Assembly: GCA_017848755.1 (NCBI GenBank)
Contig: JAFIHI010000024.1
Location: 1-32,077 of the forward strand
DNA from: Nakamurella sp.
GTDB taxonomy: Bacteria > Actinomycetota > Actinomycetes > Mycobacteriales > Nakamurellaceae
DNA: 32,077 nt
Direction of reading: 5' to 3'
Numbering within the stretch: position 1 is the stretch's first letter; the number at the start of each line of letters is the position of its first letter. Positions 1-9,471 of the stretch are shown piece by piece. Under the pieces are notes generated by a model. It did no database searches, was not told the DNA's origin, and worked only from the letters and a program-made list of their open reading frames with translations. A program made the translations under genes and the position numbers.

Positions 1-1599
1 GTCCGGGCTCGGACCGGCGCCGTCGCGGTGCGCGGCGGTCGCATTGTCGCTGTGGGGCACGATGTCTCGGAGCTCATCGGGCCGCGCACGGAGGTGGTCG
101 ACCTTCGCGGCGGGATGCTGGTCCCCGGGTTCCAGGACGCGCACGTGCACCCCGTGATGGGCGGTCTGCAGATGCTGCAGTGCCACCTGTCCGACGCCCA
201 CACCGAGCCCGACTACCTCGATATCATCGGCCGCTACGCCGCCGCGCACCCGGACACGGAGTGGATCCAGGGCGGCGGCTGGTCCATGTCCGCGTTCGAG
301 GGCGGGACCCCGACCGCCGCCGCCCTGGACACGGTGGTGAAGGACCGGCCGGTGTTCCTGCCGAACCGGGACGGCCATGGCGCGTGGGCGAACTCGGAAG
401 CGTTGCGGCGCGCCGGAATCGACCGCGACACACCCGATCCCGCCGACGGCCGCATCGAGCGGGACGCCGCCGGGAACCCGACCGGCACCCTGCACGAGGG
501 CGCCATGTCGCTCGTCAGCCGACTGCTGCCCGCGCCCACCCTGGACGACCTCGTGGCCGGGCTCGTCGCGGGCCAGCGCTACCTGCACTCGCTCGGGATC
601 ACCGCCTGGCAGGACGCGATCATCGGCGACTACGCGGACCTCACCGACCCCGGACCCGCCTACCTGCGCGCCGCGGCGGACGGGACGCTCACCGCCCGGG
701 TGGTCGGCGCCCTGTGGTGGGACCGCGGCGCCGGGCTCGACCAGATCGAATCGCTCATCGAGCGGCGAAACCACTACCGGGGCGGGCGTTTTGCTGCCAC
801 CAGTGCCAAGATCATGCAGGACGGTGTGGCGGAGAACTTCACCGCGTCCCTGCTCGATCCGTACCGCGACGGCCACGGGCACCCCACCGACAACTCCGGC
901 ATCTCCTTCGTCGATCCGGAGATCCTGGATGACGCCGTTCCGGCCCTGGACGCGCTCGGCTTCCAGGTGCACTTCCACGCGATCGGCGACCGCGCCGTCC
1001 GGCAGTGCCTGAACGCCGTCGAGCACGCGATCGCGCGAAACGGCATGCGGGACAACCGGCATCACATCGCACACATCCAGGTGGTGCACCCGGAGGACGT
1101 GCCCCGGTTCCGCGCACTCGGGGTCGCCGCCAACATGCAGATGCTGTGGGCGACGCTCGAACCGCAGATGGTGGAGCTCACGCTGCCCTTCCTCGGCGAG
1201 CCCCGCGCCGGCTGGCAGTACCCGTTCGGCGACCTGCAGCGCGCCGGCACGGTGCTCGCCGCCGGCAGCGACTGGTCCGTGTCCACCCCCGACCCCTGGG
1301 CGGCGATCCACACCGGCGTCAACCGCGTCCCCGCACCCGGCGAGGAAGCGGGCGACTTCGAGCCGTTCCTGCCGAATCAGGCGCTCGACCTGGGCACCGC
1401 GTTGAACGCGTACACCGCCGGGTCCGCGTGGATCAACCACCTGGACGACACGACCGGGACGATCGAGGTGGGCAAACTCGCGGACGTCGTCATCCTCGAC
1501 CGCGATCCGTTCGACGGACCGACGGCCGAGATCGGCGCGACGCGCGTGCTGCAGACGTTCGTGGAGGGCGAGCGGGTCTTCGCGGCCGCCGACGCCTGA
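1..1599 (+). CDS. Amidohydrolase family 3 (YtcJ-like) metal-dependent hydrolase, 5' end cut by window
   Basis: The frame is open to base 1, and the protein already shows the usual start of the family (VRGGRIVAVG, then a short beta segment), so only a few codons are missing to the left. The metal site DAHVHP follows LVPGF, as in Amidohydro_3 enzymes. Further on are HFHAIGDRAV, the HIAHIQ segment and the late Asp in GSDWSVSTPDPW, in the order expected for a TIM-barrel amidohydrolase. The C-terminal IEVGKLADVVILDRDPF strand returns to the composite beta domain. Members hydrolyse amide, imide or urea-type bonds on small molecules, but the substrate cannot be read from sequence. No signal peptide is visible, so it is cytoplasmic. 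It converges on the DUF2020 lipoprotein gene, with a long hairpin between. Family assignment is firm; function is open. Confidence 0.92.
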   Translation, partial: VRARTGAVAVRGGRIVAVGHDVSELIGPRTEVVDLRGGMLVPGFQDAHVHPVMGGLQMLQCHLSDAHTEPDYLDIIGRYAAAHPDTEWIQGGGWSMSAFEGGTPTAAALDTVVKDRPVFLPNRDGHGAWANSEALRRAGIDRDTPDPADGRIERDAAGNPTGTLHEGAMSLVSRLLPAPTLDDLVAGLVAGQRYLHSLGITAWQDAIIGDYADLTDPGPAYLRAAADGTLTARVVGALWWDRGAGLDQIESLIERRNHYRGGRFAATSAKIMQDGVAENFTASLLDPYRDGHGHPTDNSGISFVDPEILDDAVPALDALGFQVHFHAIGDRAVRQCLNAVEHAIARNGMRDNRHHIAHIQVVHPEDVPRFRALGVAANMQMLWATLEPQMVELTLPFLGEPRAGWQYPFGDLQRAGTVLAAGSDWSVSTPDPWAAIHTGVNRVPAPGEEAGDFEPFLPNQALDLGTALNAYTAGSAWINHLDDTTGTIEVGKLADVVILDRDPFDGPTAEIGATRVLQTFVEGERVFAAADA

Positions 1600-1635
1600 C
1601 CCGCTCCAGCCGGCCGTACCCTCGTCGCCTCCCCG

Positions 1636-1695
1636 GTCGAGTGTGAGTCCTGCAGGGCGAAACGGCCCCGAGGCCCTGCAGCACTCCCACTCGAC
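1636..1695. terminator. Long hairpin between convergent genes, likely bidirectional terminator
   Basis: Bases 1636-1658 pair with 1673-1695 over 23 positions with two mismatches, around a 14-base loop. The hairpin lies 36 bases after the amidohydrolase stop and 54 bases after the stop of the opposing lipoprotein gene. There is no T-tract, as is common in high-GC actinobacteria. The position supports termination from both sides. Confidence 0.6.
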
Positions 1696-1749
1696 GAGAG
1701 TAGGTGCGCGAGTTCGCGATAGAGGGCGTGTCCGCAATAGCGACAGGAG

Positions 1750-2460
1750 CTACAGCCCGAGATTCGCGACGATGTCGGCCACCATCTGGCGGCCCTTGAT
1801 GGACTGCTTCTGGTTGGAGATCGCGATGATCGCGATCGTGCCCTTGGACACCGCGTAGATCGAGCCCGCGTCCGGGTAGCCCGGCAGCCCGTTCGGCGTG
1901 GACATCGCGCCGCCGGTCCAGCCCGCCGGATGCGTCACCGGATACGACTCCCCGATCGGCACGTGCTCGTTCACCGCCGCGGCCGCCTGCTCGGGCGTCG
2001 CCGCCCGCACGATTCGGGTCGCCGCCAGGAACCCGCCGCTGGAGCGCGTGAACACGCAGACCGGATACGGCTGGACCTGGATCACCGAGGTGACGCCGGT
2101 GTGCTGGCCGTTGGCGTCCGCCACCTGCTGGTCCGTGAGATACGGGCAGGTGCCCGGCACGGCCGGCGGCTCCGAGGTGGTCGGCGGCGGTGCGATCAGT
2201 GTCGGATCGGTCGGCGTCGTGACGACGGTGGTCGGTTGTTCCGACACGGTCACCGTGCCGGGGCTCTGGGTGAGGATTGAGGGGCGCGTCGCCGCCCCGG
2301 TCGGCTGAGACAACTGAGATGACGGCGATGACGACGTTCCGGGCCCGGGCCCCGTCCGCGCCGCACTGCAGCCTGCAGCGGTCACTGTGAAGGCCACCGC
2401 GACGAGCGCCACGGACACCGCTGCGCGAAGGCGGCCGTACGCGGCGCGATCTCGAGCCAT
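1750..2460 (-). CDS. DUF2020 family lipoprotein
   Basis: This 236-residue protein starts with a lipoprotein signal: charged n-region, hydrophobic core at about residues 13-28 and a lipobox ending TAAGC with the lipidated Cys at 31. A long Thr/Pro/Ser-rich linker follows (about residues 33-100). The folded domain begins at CPYLTDQQVADANGQ and runs to the end, containing the pair of Cys (CPYL, YPVCVF) typical of actinobacterial DUF2020 proteins. It is expected on the outer face of the membrane. The domain has no assigned biochemical role. It converges on the amidohydrolase gene and is divergent from zur across a 262-base gap. ATG at 2460 places the signal peptide correctly, and nothing upstream extends it. 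Confidence 0.88.
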   Translation of the reverse strand: MARDRAAYGRLRAAVSVALVAVAFTVTAAGCSAARTGPGPGTSSSPSSQLSQPTGAATRPSILTQSPGTVTVSEQPTTVVTTPTDPTLIAPPPTTSEPPAVPGTCPYLTDQQVADANGQHTGVTSVIQVQPYPVCVFTRSSGGFLAATRIVRAATPEQAAAAVNEHVPIGESYPVTHPAGWTGGAMSTPNGLPGYPDAGSIYAVSKGTIAIIAISNQKQSIKGRQMVADIVANLGL

Positions 2461-2722
2461 GGCTCCCCCTTTCGCCAGCCCGCGGCGAGTATGTGGACCC
2501 CCACGTTATCCGGTCGCTCGGCTGGCGCGCGGCAGGTGGGAACAGGCGGGCGCTACCGAGAAATGACGTCTAGATTCACCGGTCGCCGCATTTCCCCAGG
2601 TGGACTTGATCTTGGTCACGTCTGGGCGTCGATTTTCAGCAGACGAGGTCTCACCCGCCTACCAGGCACGCACGGTAATCTCACGATCAAGGGCAGGGGC
2701 ACCCGGCGAAAGGAGCGGCACC

Positions 2723-3142
2723 GTGGCCGAACCGACGCGTCGCGCCACCAGCCAGCGCGCCGCCCTGGAGGCGGTCCTGGCGGACACCGACGAGTTCGCC
2801 ACCGCGCAGGAGCTGCACGAGGTGTTACGGGAGGCCGGTGCCCGCGTGGGGCTCGCGACGGTCTATCGGACGCTTGCGGACCTGGTGGCCGCCGGCGAGA
2901 TCGACACGCTGCGCAGCCCCGCCGGGGAGACGCTGTACCGGCGCTGCGGCGAGTCCGAGCACCATCACCATCTGGTGTGCCGGGTGTGCGGGCGCACGGT
3001 CGAGGTCACCAACCCCGCGGTGGAGCGTTGGGCGCGCACTGTCGCCCGCCGATACGACTTCTCCGACATCGGCCACGAGATCGAGCTTTTCGGCGTCTGC
3101 GCGGCCTGCGCGCAGCGGGCCCAGGAGCCCATGGCAGGGTGA
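2723..3142 (+). CDS. zur: Fur-family zinc uptake regulator (Zur/FurB-like)
   Basis: GTG at 2723 is preceded by a strong AAAGGAG box and gives 139 residues, the normal Fur-family length. The winged helix occupies residues 8-75, with the recognition-helix signature VGLATVYRTLADL. The metal-binding half starts at the histidine run HHHH (80-83). The structural zinc site is formed by CRVC (C86, C89) and CAAC (C126, C129). Zur proteins repress zinc uptake and alternative ribosomal protein genes when zinc is sufficient; the assignment to Zur rather than Fur rests on overall resemblance to actinobacterial FurB. No smtB/arsR gene sits next to it, unlike the mycobacterial arrangement. The next gene starts 67 bases on. 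I see no clear Zur box in the 262-base upstream gap. Confidence 0.87.
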   Translation: MAEPTRRATSQRAALEAVLADTDEFATAQELHEVLREAGARVGLATVYRTLADLVAAGEIDTLRSPAGETLYRRCGESEHHHHLVCRVCGRTVEVTNPAVERWARTVARRYDFSDIGHEIELFGVCAACAQRAQEPMAG

Positions 3143-3209
3143 AGGGGTGAAGCCGCGAACGTCGTCATGGGCGAAACGCGCGGAACCGCAGGCGCGCGCC
3201 GGTGGGGCG

Positions 3210-3683
3210 ATGCGAGCGGCGGCGGGCGCCGTCATCCTCGTGCTGGCCCTGCTCGCCGGATGCGGGGCTGTCCGATCCAGCGGTGCCGCGCCGACCACCC
3301 CGGCGCCGCAGCACATCACCCTGCAGACCGCGACGGCCGCCTTCGGCACATACCTGACAGACGGCTCCGGTCGGGCGCTGTATATGTGGGACGCGGATCG
3401 CACCGGGGCGCCGACCTGCTATGGGGACTGCGCGGCGACCTGGCCACCGGTCACCGTCTCCGGCGACGTGACGGCCGGTCCGGGCGTGCAGGGCAGCTTG
3501 ATCTCGCACGTGCAGCGCACCGATGGCACCGAGCAGGTGACCTACGGCGGGTGGCCGCTCTACTACTACAAGCCGGATGCGCGGCCGGGGGAACTCTCCG
3601 GCCAAGGCAACACCGGATTCGGGGCCGTGTGGTGGGTGGTGGCGCCGGACGGCAAGCCGCTGCCCTCGGAACCGCAGGGGTGA
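3210..3683 (+). CDS. COG4315-type secreted repeat lipoprotein
   Basis: ATG at 3210 gives 157 residues beginning with a compact lipoprotein signal (MRAAAGAVILVLALLAGC). A GTG at 3147 would add 21 residues and push the signal inwards, so 3210 is preferred. The mature part holds two copies of the PF03640 secreted repeat, each with the Tyr-x4-Asp pattern: the first contains GRALYMWDADRTG and CYGDCAATWPPV, the second GWPLYYYKPDARPGE and ends at WWVVAPDGKPL. Such proteins are small, exported and widespread in actinobacteria, with no established activity. It follows zur closely on the same strand and may be co-transcribed. The family call is good; the role is unknown. Confidence 0.85.
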   Translation: MRAAAGAVILVLALLAGCGAVRSSGAAPTTPAPQHITLQTATAAFGTYLTDGSGRALYMWDADRTGAPTCYGDCAATWPPVTVSGDVTAGPGVQGSLISHVQRTDGTEQVTYGGWPLYYYKPDARPGELSGQGNTGFGAVWWVVAPDGKPLPSEPQG

Positions 3684-3752
3684 CTCACCGGCAGGGGTGA
3701 CTCACCGGCCGATCGCGAGCCGGACGACGGCCGTCAGCACGTCGGGGTGGGG

Positions 3753-3944
3753 TCAGCGCGTCAGCGTCCAGATGATGACGGCGACGATGATGATGAGGAC
3801 GATCGCGCCGATGGCGATCCAGAGTCCCTTCGACGCGCCCGACGAGCCGGAGGCGTCGATCTCTTGTTCATGCTCCACGAAACGCTTGAACATTCCGGTG
3901 TCGGCGATATGGCCCTCGTCGTCGGACTCGTGGGGTGTGGACAT
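3753..3944 (-). CDS. Small tail-anchored membrane protein of unknown function
   Basis: This 63-residue protein has an acidic N-terminal half (MSTPHESDDEGHIADTG), an amphipathic FKRFVEHEQEID stretch and one C-terminal membrane helix (GLWIAIGAIVLIIIVAVIIW) followed by TLTR. This layout, soluble head then single terminal anchor, is coherent and unlikely by chance in a high-GC genome. It would be membrane bound with its N-terminus in the cytoplasm. I recognise no family. It converges on the COG4315 lipoprotein gene. The upstream region holds two hairpins. Confidence 0.7.
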   Translation of the reverse strand: MSTPHESDDEGHIADTGMFKRFVEHEQEIDASGSSGASKGLWIAIGAIVLIIIVAVIIWTLTR

Positions 3945-4272
3945 ACCCGATAGTCAACCGCATCGCGGAGCGTGAGGTGGCACGACCCGCCTAACAAACC
4001 GGTCGCGGATCGGTCACCGTTCGGTGACGGCGAGGTGCCGAAGCGGCACCGGTGCGGCGCCGGGGTGGCGCAGGGCGGTGGCCGGTGTGAGGGCCGGGCG
4101 CTGCTGAGTCGACCTTGGCCACCAGGCTCGACAGCCCCTGGCGGCCGTGTTCGGCGATCACTTGCGGCCGCACGCCAGCGCACAAGGTCTCAGAAATCGC
4201 CGCTGCGCGGCACTGTCAAGTGATCTGCGTCACGGTCGATACTGGTAGTAGGCACCGGAAACGGAGGTCCCT
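3945..4272. other. 328-base divergent intergenic region with two short hairpins
   Basis: No convincing gene lies here; short open frames are arginine/proline-rich and look like GC artefacts. Two inverted repeats sit side by side: a palindrome with arms GTCACC and GGTGAC around GTTC at 4013-4028, and a perfect 7-base stem GGTGCCG with a 3-base loop at 4034-4050. They lie about 70-105 bases upstream of the small membrane protein gene and could be operators or RNA hairpins. A CRP-like site is at the right end, listed separately. Confidence 0.5.
4220..4233 (+). promoter_or_regulatory. Candidate CRP/GlxR-type binding site
   Basis: GTGA-N6-TCAC at 4220-4233 matches the core of the actinobacterial cAMP receptor protein box (TGTGA-N6-TCACA), missing only the two outer bases. 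It ends 39 bases before the start codon of the gene at 4273. A possible -10 (GATACT) follows at 4239-4244, so a protein bound here would sit in the -35 region. It is a motif match only. Confidence 0.4.
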
Positions 4273-4803
4273 ATGAACGAGCACATGCCGTCCATCGAGG
4301 TCGCGCCGCTGCAGGCACGCGGCGAACTGCGTGGATTCCTGCTGGGCGGGCGTTGGCCGGATTCCACGCTCGAATGGCTCCGCGTGCTCATGCTGGCGGT
4401 GCGGGTGGCCGCGGTTCCCGGGCTGCTGCCGACCACGACCGTATTCCGCGTGCGCGAAGACGTACCGCCGGATCCGCCGGTCGGGACGGTCGGGCTGGTC
4501 CTCGCCGAGGGCACCTTCGTCGGTGAGCATCGGTTGGAGGCAGGCCAGTTTGCGGATCCGCAGCCGATCGGGCTGATGGTGCTGCACCCGCCGTCGGAGA
4601 CGCACCCCTCCATGCCCGAGGTCGAGGACGTCGCCTCCGGATGCGTTTTGCTTCCGGGGCTGCCGTGGTTGGGCCTGGACCACCGCGCGGGCTGGGTCGA
4701 GGCCACGTCCGGCGGGACGGTGACGTCCATGGTCTCCCGCTCCGGGCCGGACCTCGACTCCGATGCCGATACCGCCGTGCTCGCCATGCTCATGGCGGCG
4801 TAG
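4273..4803 (+). CDS. Hypothetical protein, 176 residues
   Basis: The ATG at 4273 has an excellent AACGGAGG box 5 bases upstream, which supports real translation. The product is soluble with no signal peptide or membrane helix. Residues 28-52 (WPDSTLEWLRVLMLAVRVAAVPGLLP) form a hydrophobic helix-like stretch. The remainder is rich in beta-type segments (VGTVGLVLAEG, PIGLMVLHPP), suggesting a small alpha/beta or beta-sandwich domain. I recognise no family motif and assign no function. It stands alone, followed 172 bases later by a lipoprotein gene on the same strand with its own regulatory region. The upstream CRP-like site suggests carbon- or cAMP-linked control. Confidence 0.75.
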   Translation: MNEHMPSIEVAPLQARGELRGFLLGGRWPDSTLEWLRVLMLAVRVAAVPGLLPTTTVFRVREDVPPDPPVGTVGLVLAEGTFVGEHRLEAGQFADPQPIGLMVLHPPSETHPSMPEVEDVASGCVLLPGLPWLGLDHRAGWVEATSGGTVTSMVSRSGPDLDSDADTAVLAMLMAA

Positions 4804-4863
4804 CGGACGATCACGTACCGCTGGTGGTGGCGTCGCTGGACCACGCGGGACGCGCCAGAACTG

Positions 4864-4885
4864 GTGATCTTCCTGTGATCTTCCT
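4864..4885 (+). repeat. Tandem 11-bp direct repeat upstream of a lipoprotein gene
   Basis: GTGATCTTCCT occurs twice head to tail at 4864-4874 and 4875-4885. A period of 11 bases is the spacing used by OmpR/PhoB-family response regulators that bind as tandem dimers. It ends 90 bases before the lipoprotein start, and a possible -10 (TAGCCT) follows at about 4901-4906. It may be an activator site; the sequence alone does not name the regulator. Confidence 0.45.
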
Positions 4886-4975
4886 GGGGCCGGGGGACTG
4901 CTAGCCTTTGAGACCACGGTGGACATCGCGGCTCGTCACGGGGACGATCCGCCCGGTGGAACGGAGATCTCGCCG

Positions 4976-5719
4976 ATGGGCAGGACGCTACATCGAGCCG
5001 TGGTGGCCCTCGCCGCCGCGGCGCTCGTCACGCTGACGGGTTGTAGCACCGCGATCTCCGGAACCGCCACGGCGGCAACGCATCTGGCGCCGACCGCGCA
5101 GAGTTTGGCCGCGGCCAGTGAGACCCCGTCGTCGCAGATCGCGAACACCTCGGAGTCGACGGCCATGGAGTCGTTGAGTTCCGAGCCGATCCGGCCCATG
5201 CCGCCGATGCCGTCCATAGGCGGCAGTTCCGATGGAAGTTCTTCACCGTCGGATGTGCAGCAGCTGGACCCCGCGAGCATCACCTGGCTCGCCGGGTTCT
5301 GCACCGGGTTCAGCGACGTGGCCAGCTACTCCGGCCCGGACACGACGGGCATGAGCGACAGCGAGATCGTCCAGACGATCGTCGATGCCTACGACTCGAT
5401 GTCGGCCGCGGCGGCGTCCGCGAAGACGACTTTGCAGACCCTGCCGGCGCCCACCTTCCCCGGTCACGACAAGATCGTGCCGGCCGTCCTCGCCTGGTTC
5501 GCTGCGGTGAACACGGTCTACGGTCGGGGCGCCGACACCATCGCTACGACGACATTCACGTCGCTCGACGAGCTCTCGGCGGCCGTCAACAAGGTCGAGG
5601 CGGGCATGGACTCGGCGAACACGTCCTTCGGCGCGGCCATCGGCACGGTGGATCCGTCGGTCACCCATGCGATGAAGTCGCTTCCGGAGTGTTCGACGCT
5701 CATCAACTCGGCGGGCTGA
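4976..5719 (+). CDS. Lipoprotein of unknown function (Mycobacteriales-type lipobox)
   Basis: ATG at 4976 is preceded by CGGAG and starts a clean signal peptide (MGRTLHRAVVALAAAALVTLTGC) with the lipidated Cys at 23. An earlier in-frame start would place hydrophilic residues ahead of the signal and is rejected. The mature end CSTAISGTA resembles many mycobacterial lipoproteins. A Ser/Pro/Met-rich linker (about residues 35-95) leads to a helical domain starting near SITWLAGFCTGFSDVASY. Two cysteines, one in FCTG and one in PECSTL near the end, could form a disulfide. It resembles the general class of small helical mycobacterial lipoproteins but carries no motif I can name. Exported and membrane anchored; function unknown. 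It converges on argG. Confidence 0.8.
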   Translation: MGRTLHRAVVALAAAALVTLTGCSTAISGTATAATHLAPTAQSLAAASETPSSQIANTSESTAMESLSSEPIRPMPPMPSIGGSSDGSSSPSDVQQLDPASITWLAGFCTGFSDVASYSGPDTTGMSDSEIVQTIVDAYDSMSAAAASAKTTLQTLPAPTFPGHDKIVPAVLAWFAAVNTVYGRGADTIATTTFTSLDELSAAVNKVEAGMDSANTSFGAAIGTVDPSVTHAMKSLPECSTLINSAG

Positions 5720-5792
5720 ACCCGACGGTCGTGAGTACCGGGCTGAACTGCGCCCGCTGAACCCCATCGGTCAGCAACGCCGCGAATCCCGC

Positions 5793-7316
<1,524 letters not shown>

Positions 7317-8588
7317 TCACGGCCCGAGCAGGGCTGCCGGGACTACGGCAATCCCGTCCGGCCGGCGGTACGCCGCGCCGCCGGTCGTGATCACCGCCGC
7401 GTCCGCGAGGTCCCCGCCCATCCGCTCCTTCAGCCACAGCAGGTGCCGCACATCGCGGTCGTCGGGGGCCGCACCGAGCTTCACCTCCAACGCGACTGCG
7501 GCTCCGTCGTCCCCGGTGACGATCAGGTCCACCTCGTGGTCGCCACGCTGCGTGCGCAGATGGGAAACGGTGGCGCGCAAGGCATCCGCGTACACCCGCA
7601 CGGACAGCGTGACCAGACTCTCGAATAGGGCGCCGAGCAGCGTCCCGTCGCGCGGAATGGAGACCGATCCCGGGTCGGGCCGGCTGAGCAGCGACCGCGA
7701 CGTGACGCCGAGCAGTCGTGCCGCGAGCGCCGGATCCGCCAAGTGGTGCTTCGGCGCCTGGCCGAGCGCGGTCAGCCAGTTGCGCGAGCCGGCCCAGGTC
7801 GGGAGCTCTTCGAGCAGCCACATGCGCTGCAGGATCTCGCGGTACGCGATGGTTGTTGCGCGGCTTGGTTTATCGGACAATCCTGGGGTCGCGGCATCTA
7901 GGATCACGTTGTACGCGGCCGTGGTCGACGTCGCTGCCGCATACGCGGCGAGCCAGGCGCGGAGCGCCTGCGGCCGCCGCACCGGCCGGCCCGCCTCGGC
8001 GAAGTCCCGATCGACGACCGTCGCCAGGTAGCCGTCCAAGATGTCCGGCCGAACATCGTCCGCGAGCGCACGGATCCCCGGGAAGCCGGACCGCGTGATC
8101 TCTTCGGTGTAATCCTGCAGACCGAGCACGCAGTCGCCGGCAATGTCCGCACTGCCGGCCAACATCGCTTCAAGCGAGACGGTCGGCGTCGCAATCTGCC
8201 GTTCGGCCAGGCTGAGCGGCCGCATGCGTACTGTCACGATTCGGCCGGCGCCGGAGTGCTGGGGCGCTTCGGCCGGGAAGTTCGATCCGGCCAGCAGATA
8301 CGTCCCCGGGCCCGCACCCGCGTCCACGTCATGGCGCACCCTGTCCCAGACCGGCGGGTAGTGCTGCCACTCGTCGATCAACAGCGGCTTGTCGAGCCGA
8401 TCGAGACGCTGTGGATCATCGCGCAGAAAGACTCGTTCCGCGTCGTCGTCCAGTGCAATGGTGGCGACGACCCGGCGGCGCGCGGTCACGGTCTTGCCGA
8501 CGGCCTTCGGACCCTCGATGGCAACCGCGGGAAGGCCGGCCAGGAGCCGGTCGAGCTGCCGATCGACGACGCGCGAAAGATACGCCAC
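7317..8588 (-). CDS. AAA_14 / DUF4143 family ATPase
   Basis: GTG at 8588 begins VAYLSRVVDRQLDRLL, the usual opening of this family; an in-frame codon at 8612 would add eight residues. The AAA_14 domain has Walker A GPKAVGKT at 26-33 and Walker B LLIDEWQ at 69-75. The C-terminal DUF4143 half shows the helical LFESLVTLSVRVYA segment and a nuclease-like RGDHEVDLIV...AVALEVKL stretch with the D...ExK arrangement. These proteins are common single-gene passengers in bacterial chromosomes; roles in defence or DNA handling have been proposed, but none is established for this one. Length (423 residues) is normal and the frame is intact. It is isolated, with argG downstream and the sigma factor gene divergent. 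Confidence 0.9.
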   Translation of the reverse strand: MAYLSRVVDRQLDRLLAGLPAVAIEGPKAVGKTVTARRRVVATIALDDDAERVFLRDDPQRLDRLDKPLLIDEWQHYPPVWDRVRHDVDAGAGPGTYLLAGSNFPAEAPQHSGAGRIVTVRMRPLSLAERQIATPTVSLEAMLAGSADIAGDCVLGLQDYTEEITRSGFPGIRALADDVRPDILDGYLATVVDRDFAEAGRPVRRPQALRAWLAAYAAATSTTAAYNVILDAATPGLSDKPSRATTIAYREILQRMWLLEELPTWAGSRNWLTALGQAPKHHLADPALAARLLGVTSRSLLSRPDPGSVSIPRDGTLLGALFESLVTLSVRVYADALRATVSHLRTQRGDHEVDLIVTGDDGAAVALEVKLGAAPDDRDVRHLLWLKERMGGDLADAAVITTGGAAYRRPDGIAVVPAALLGP

Positions 8589-8759
8589 AGGGCTACTATA
8601 CCGATCCTGCAACAGTTACGATACGTATCCGTACCGATCTACGATACAAATCCGCAGCGCGTGTGGCAGCGGGCGTTGCGGGCCTAGACCGTTCCGTCGG
8701 CACAGAACCAACACCGCGGTGTGTCCGGCCCCACTCGCAGGTTTCCTCTTGCACGAAAA

Positions 8760-8778
8760 CATGACGACAGGTGTCATG
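8760..8778 (+). promoter_or_regulatory. Palindrome upstream of the ECF sigma factor gene
   Basis: CATGAC (8760-8765) and GTCATG (8773-8778) form a perfect dyad with a 7-base spacer, and GACAGGTGTC inside it is near-palindromic. It lies 85 bases before the sigma factor start. It may be an operator; no promoter can be read with confidence beside it. Confidence 0.35.
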
Positions 8779-8799
8779 ATTCGGTCGATGCCGGACCTT

Positions 8800-8824
8800 A
8801 CCGGGTATGACGATGTTCGCGAGG
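8800..8824 (+). repeat. Dispersed intergenic repeat, copy B
   Basis: This 25-base stretch matches the reverse complement of the element at 10690-10729 at 22 positions, and matches copy A over its first 19 bases. It ends 38 bases before the sigma factor start codon, in its leader. Confidence 0.6.
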
Positions 8825-8862
8825 CTTGCCGCCACCGGCACCCGATGCGCGGGAGCGTGCTC

Positions 8863-9471
8863 ATGACCAGGACCGCATCGCCCCAGCAGACGCGCACGGC
8901 GGCGGACGTGCCGGACACGGCGGACCTGGTGAGCGACCTGTTTCGCCGGTACGCGAACCGGGTGTACGGCTACGTCCGGCTGCGCACCACGCCCGAGATC
9001 GCCGACGACGTCGTGGCGGACACGTTCCTCGCCGCCTGGCGGCTGCGCGACCGCATTCCCGACGAACCCCTGCCCTGGCTGTTGGTCGTGGCGCGCAACA
9101 TGTTGGCCAACCGCCACCGGGCCGTCGGGCGGTCCCTCCGGCTGGTCGTGGCCATGGCGAGGGTAGAGCAGCTTGCCGGCCACCAGCCCCCCGCCGAGGA
9201 CGCGGTGGTGGCACGCGACGAGGTTCTCGGTGCCCTCGCCCGGTTGATGGACGACGAACGTGACGCCGTCTTGCTGGTGGCCTGGAACGGGCTCTCGCAC
9301 CGTGATGCCGCCGCCGCCGGGTGCAGCGAGCGCACCTCCGCCCGGCGACTGCGGCGAGCGCGGTACCACCTCCGCGATCTGGCTGCGCCGGCCACCGTCG
9401 CGGCCACCGCCGACCCGATGAACCCCGGTTCTTCCACCGATGCCACTGATCCGACGAAGGAGTCGTCATGA
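8863..9471 (+). CDS. ECF-type RNA polymerase sigma factor
   Basis: ATG at 8863 has GGGAG 7 bases upstream and gives 202 residues. Sigma-2 covers about residues 25-85 (DLVSDLFRRYANRVYGYVR, DDVVADTFLAAWRLRDRI, LPWLLVVARNMLANRHR). Sigma-4 covers about 125-170 (LARLMDDERDAVLLVAWNGLSHRDAAAAGCSERT, RRLRRARYHL). A Thr/Ser/Pro tail follows. Its stop overlaps the next gene's start as ATGA, so the two are translationally coupled. The partner is a membrane-anchored protein of the kind that accompanies this ECF class in actinobacteria. The regulon is unknown. The leader holds a palindrome and a copy of the intergenic repeat. Confidence 0.93.
   Translation: MTRTASPQQTRTAADVPDTADLVSDLFRRYANRVYGYVRLRTTPEIADDVVADTFLAAWRLRDRIPDEPLPWLLVVARNMLANRHRAVGRSLRLVVAMARVEQLAGHQPPAEDAVVARDEVLGALARLMDDERDAVLLVAWNGLSHRDAAAAGCSERTSARRLRRARYHLRDLAAPATVAATADPMNPGSSTDATDPTKESS

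Noticed and set aside
3991..4185. 64-codon open frame on the minus strand
   Set aside because: Apart from a helix-like beginning it is Arg/Pro-rich, has no ribosome binding site and overlaps the paired hairpins; not enough support.
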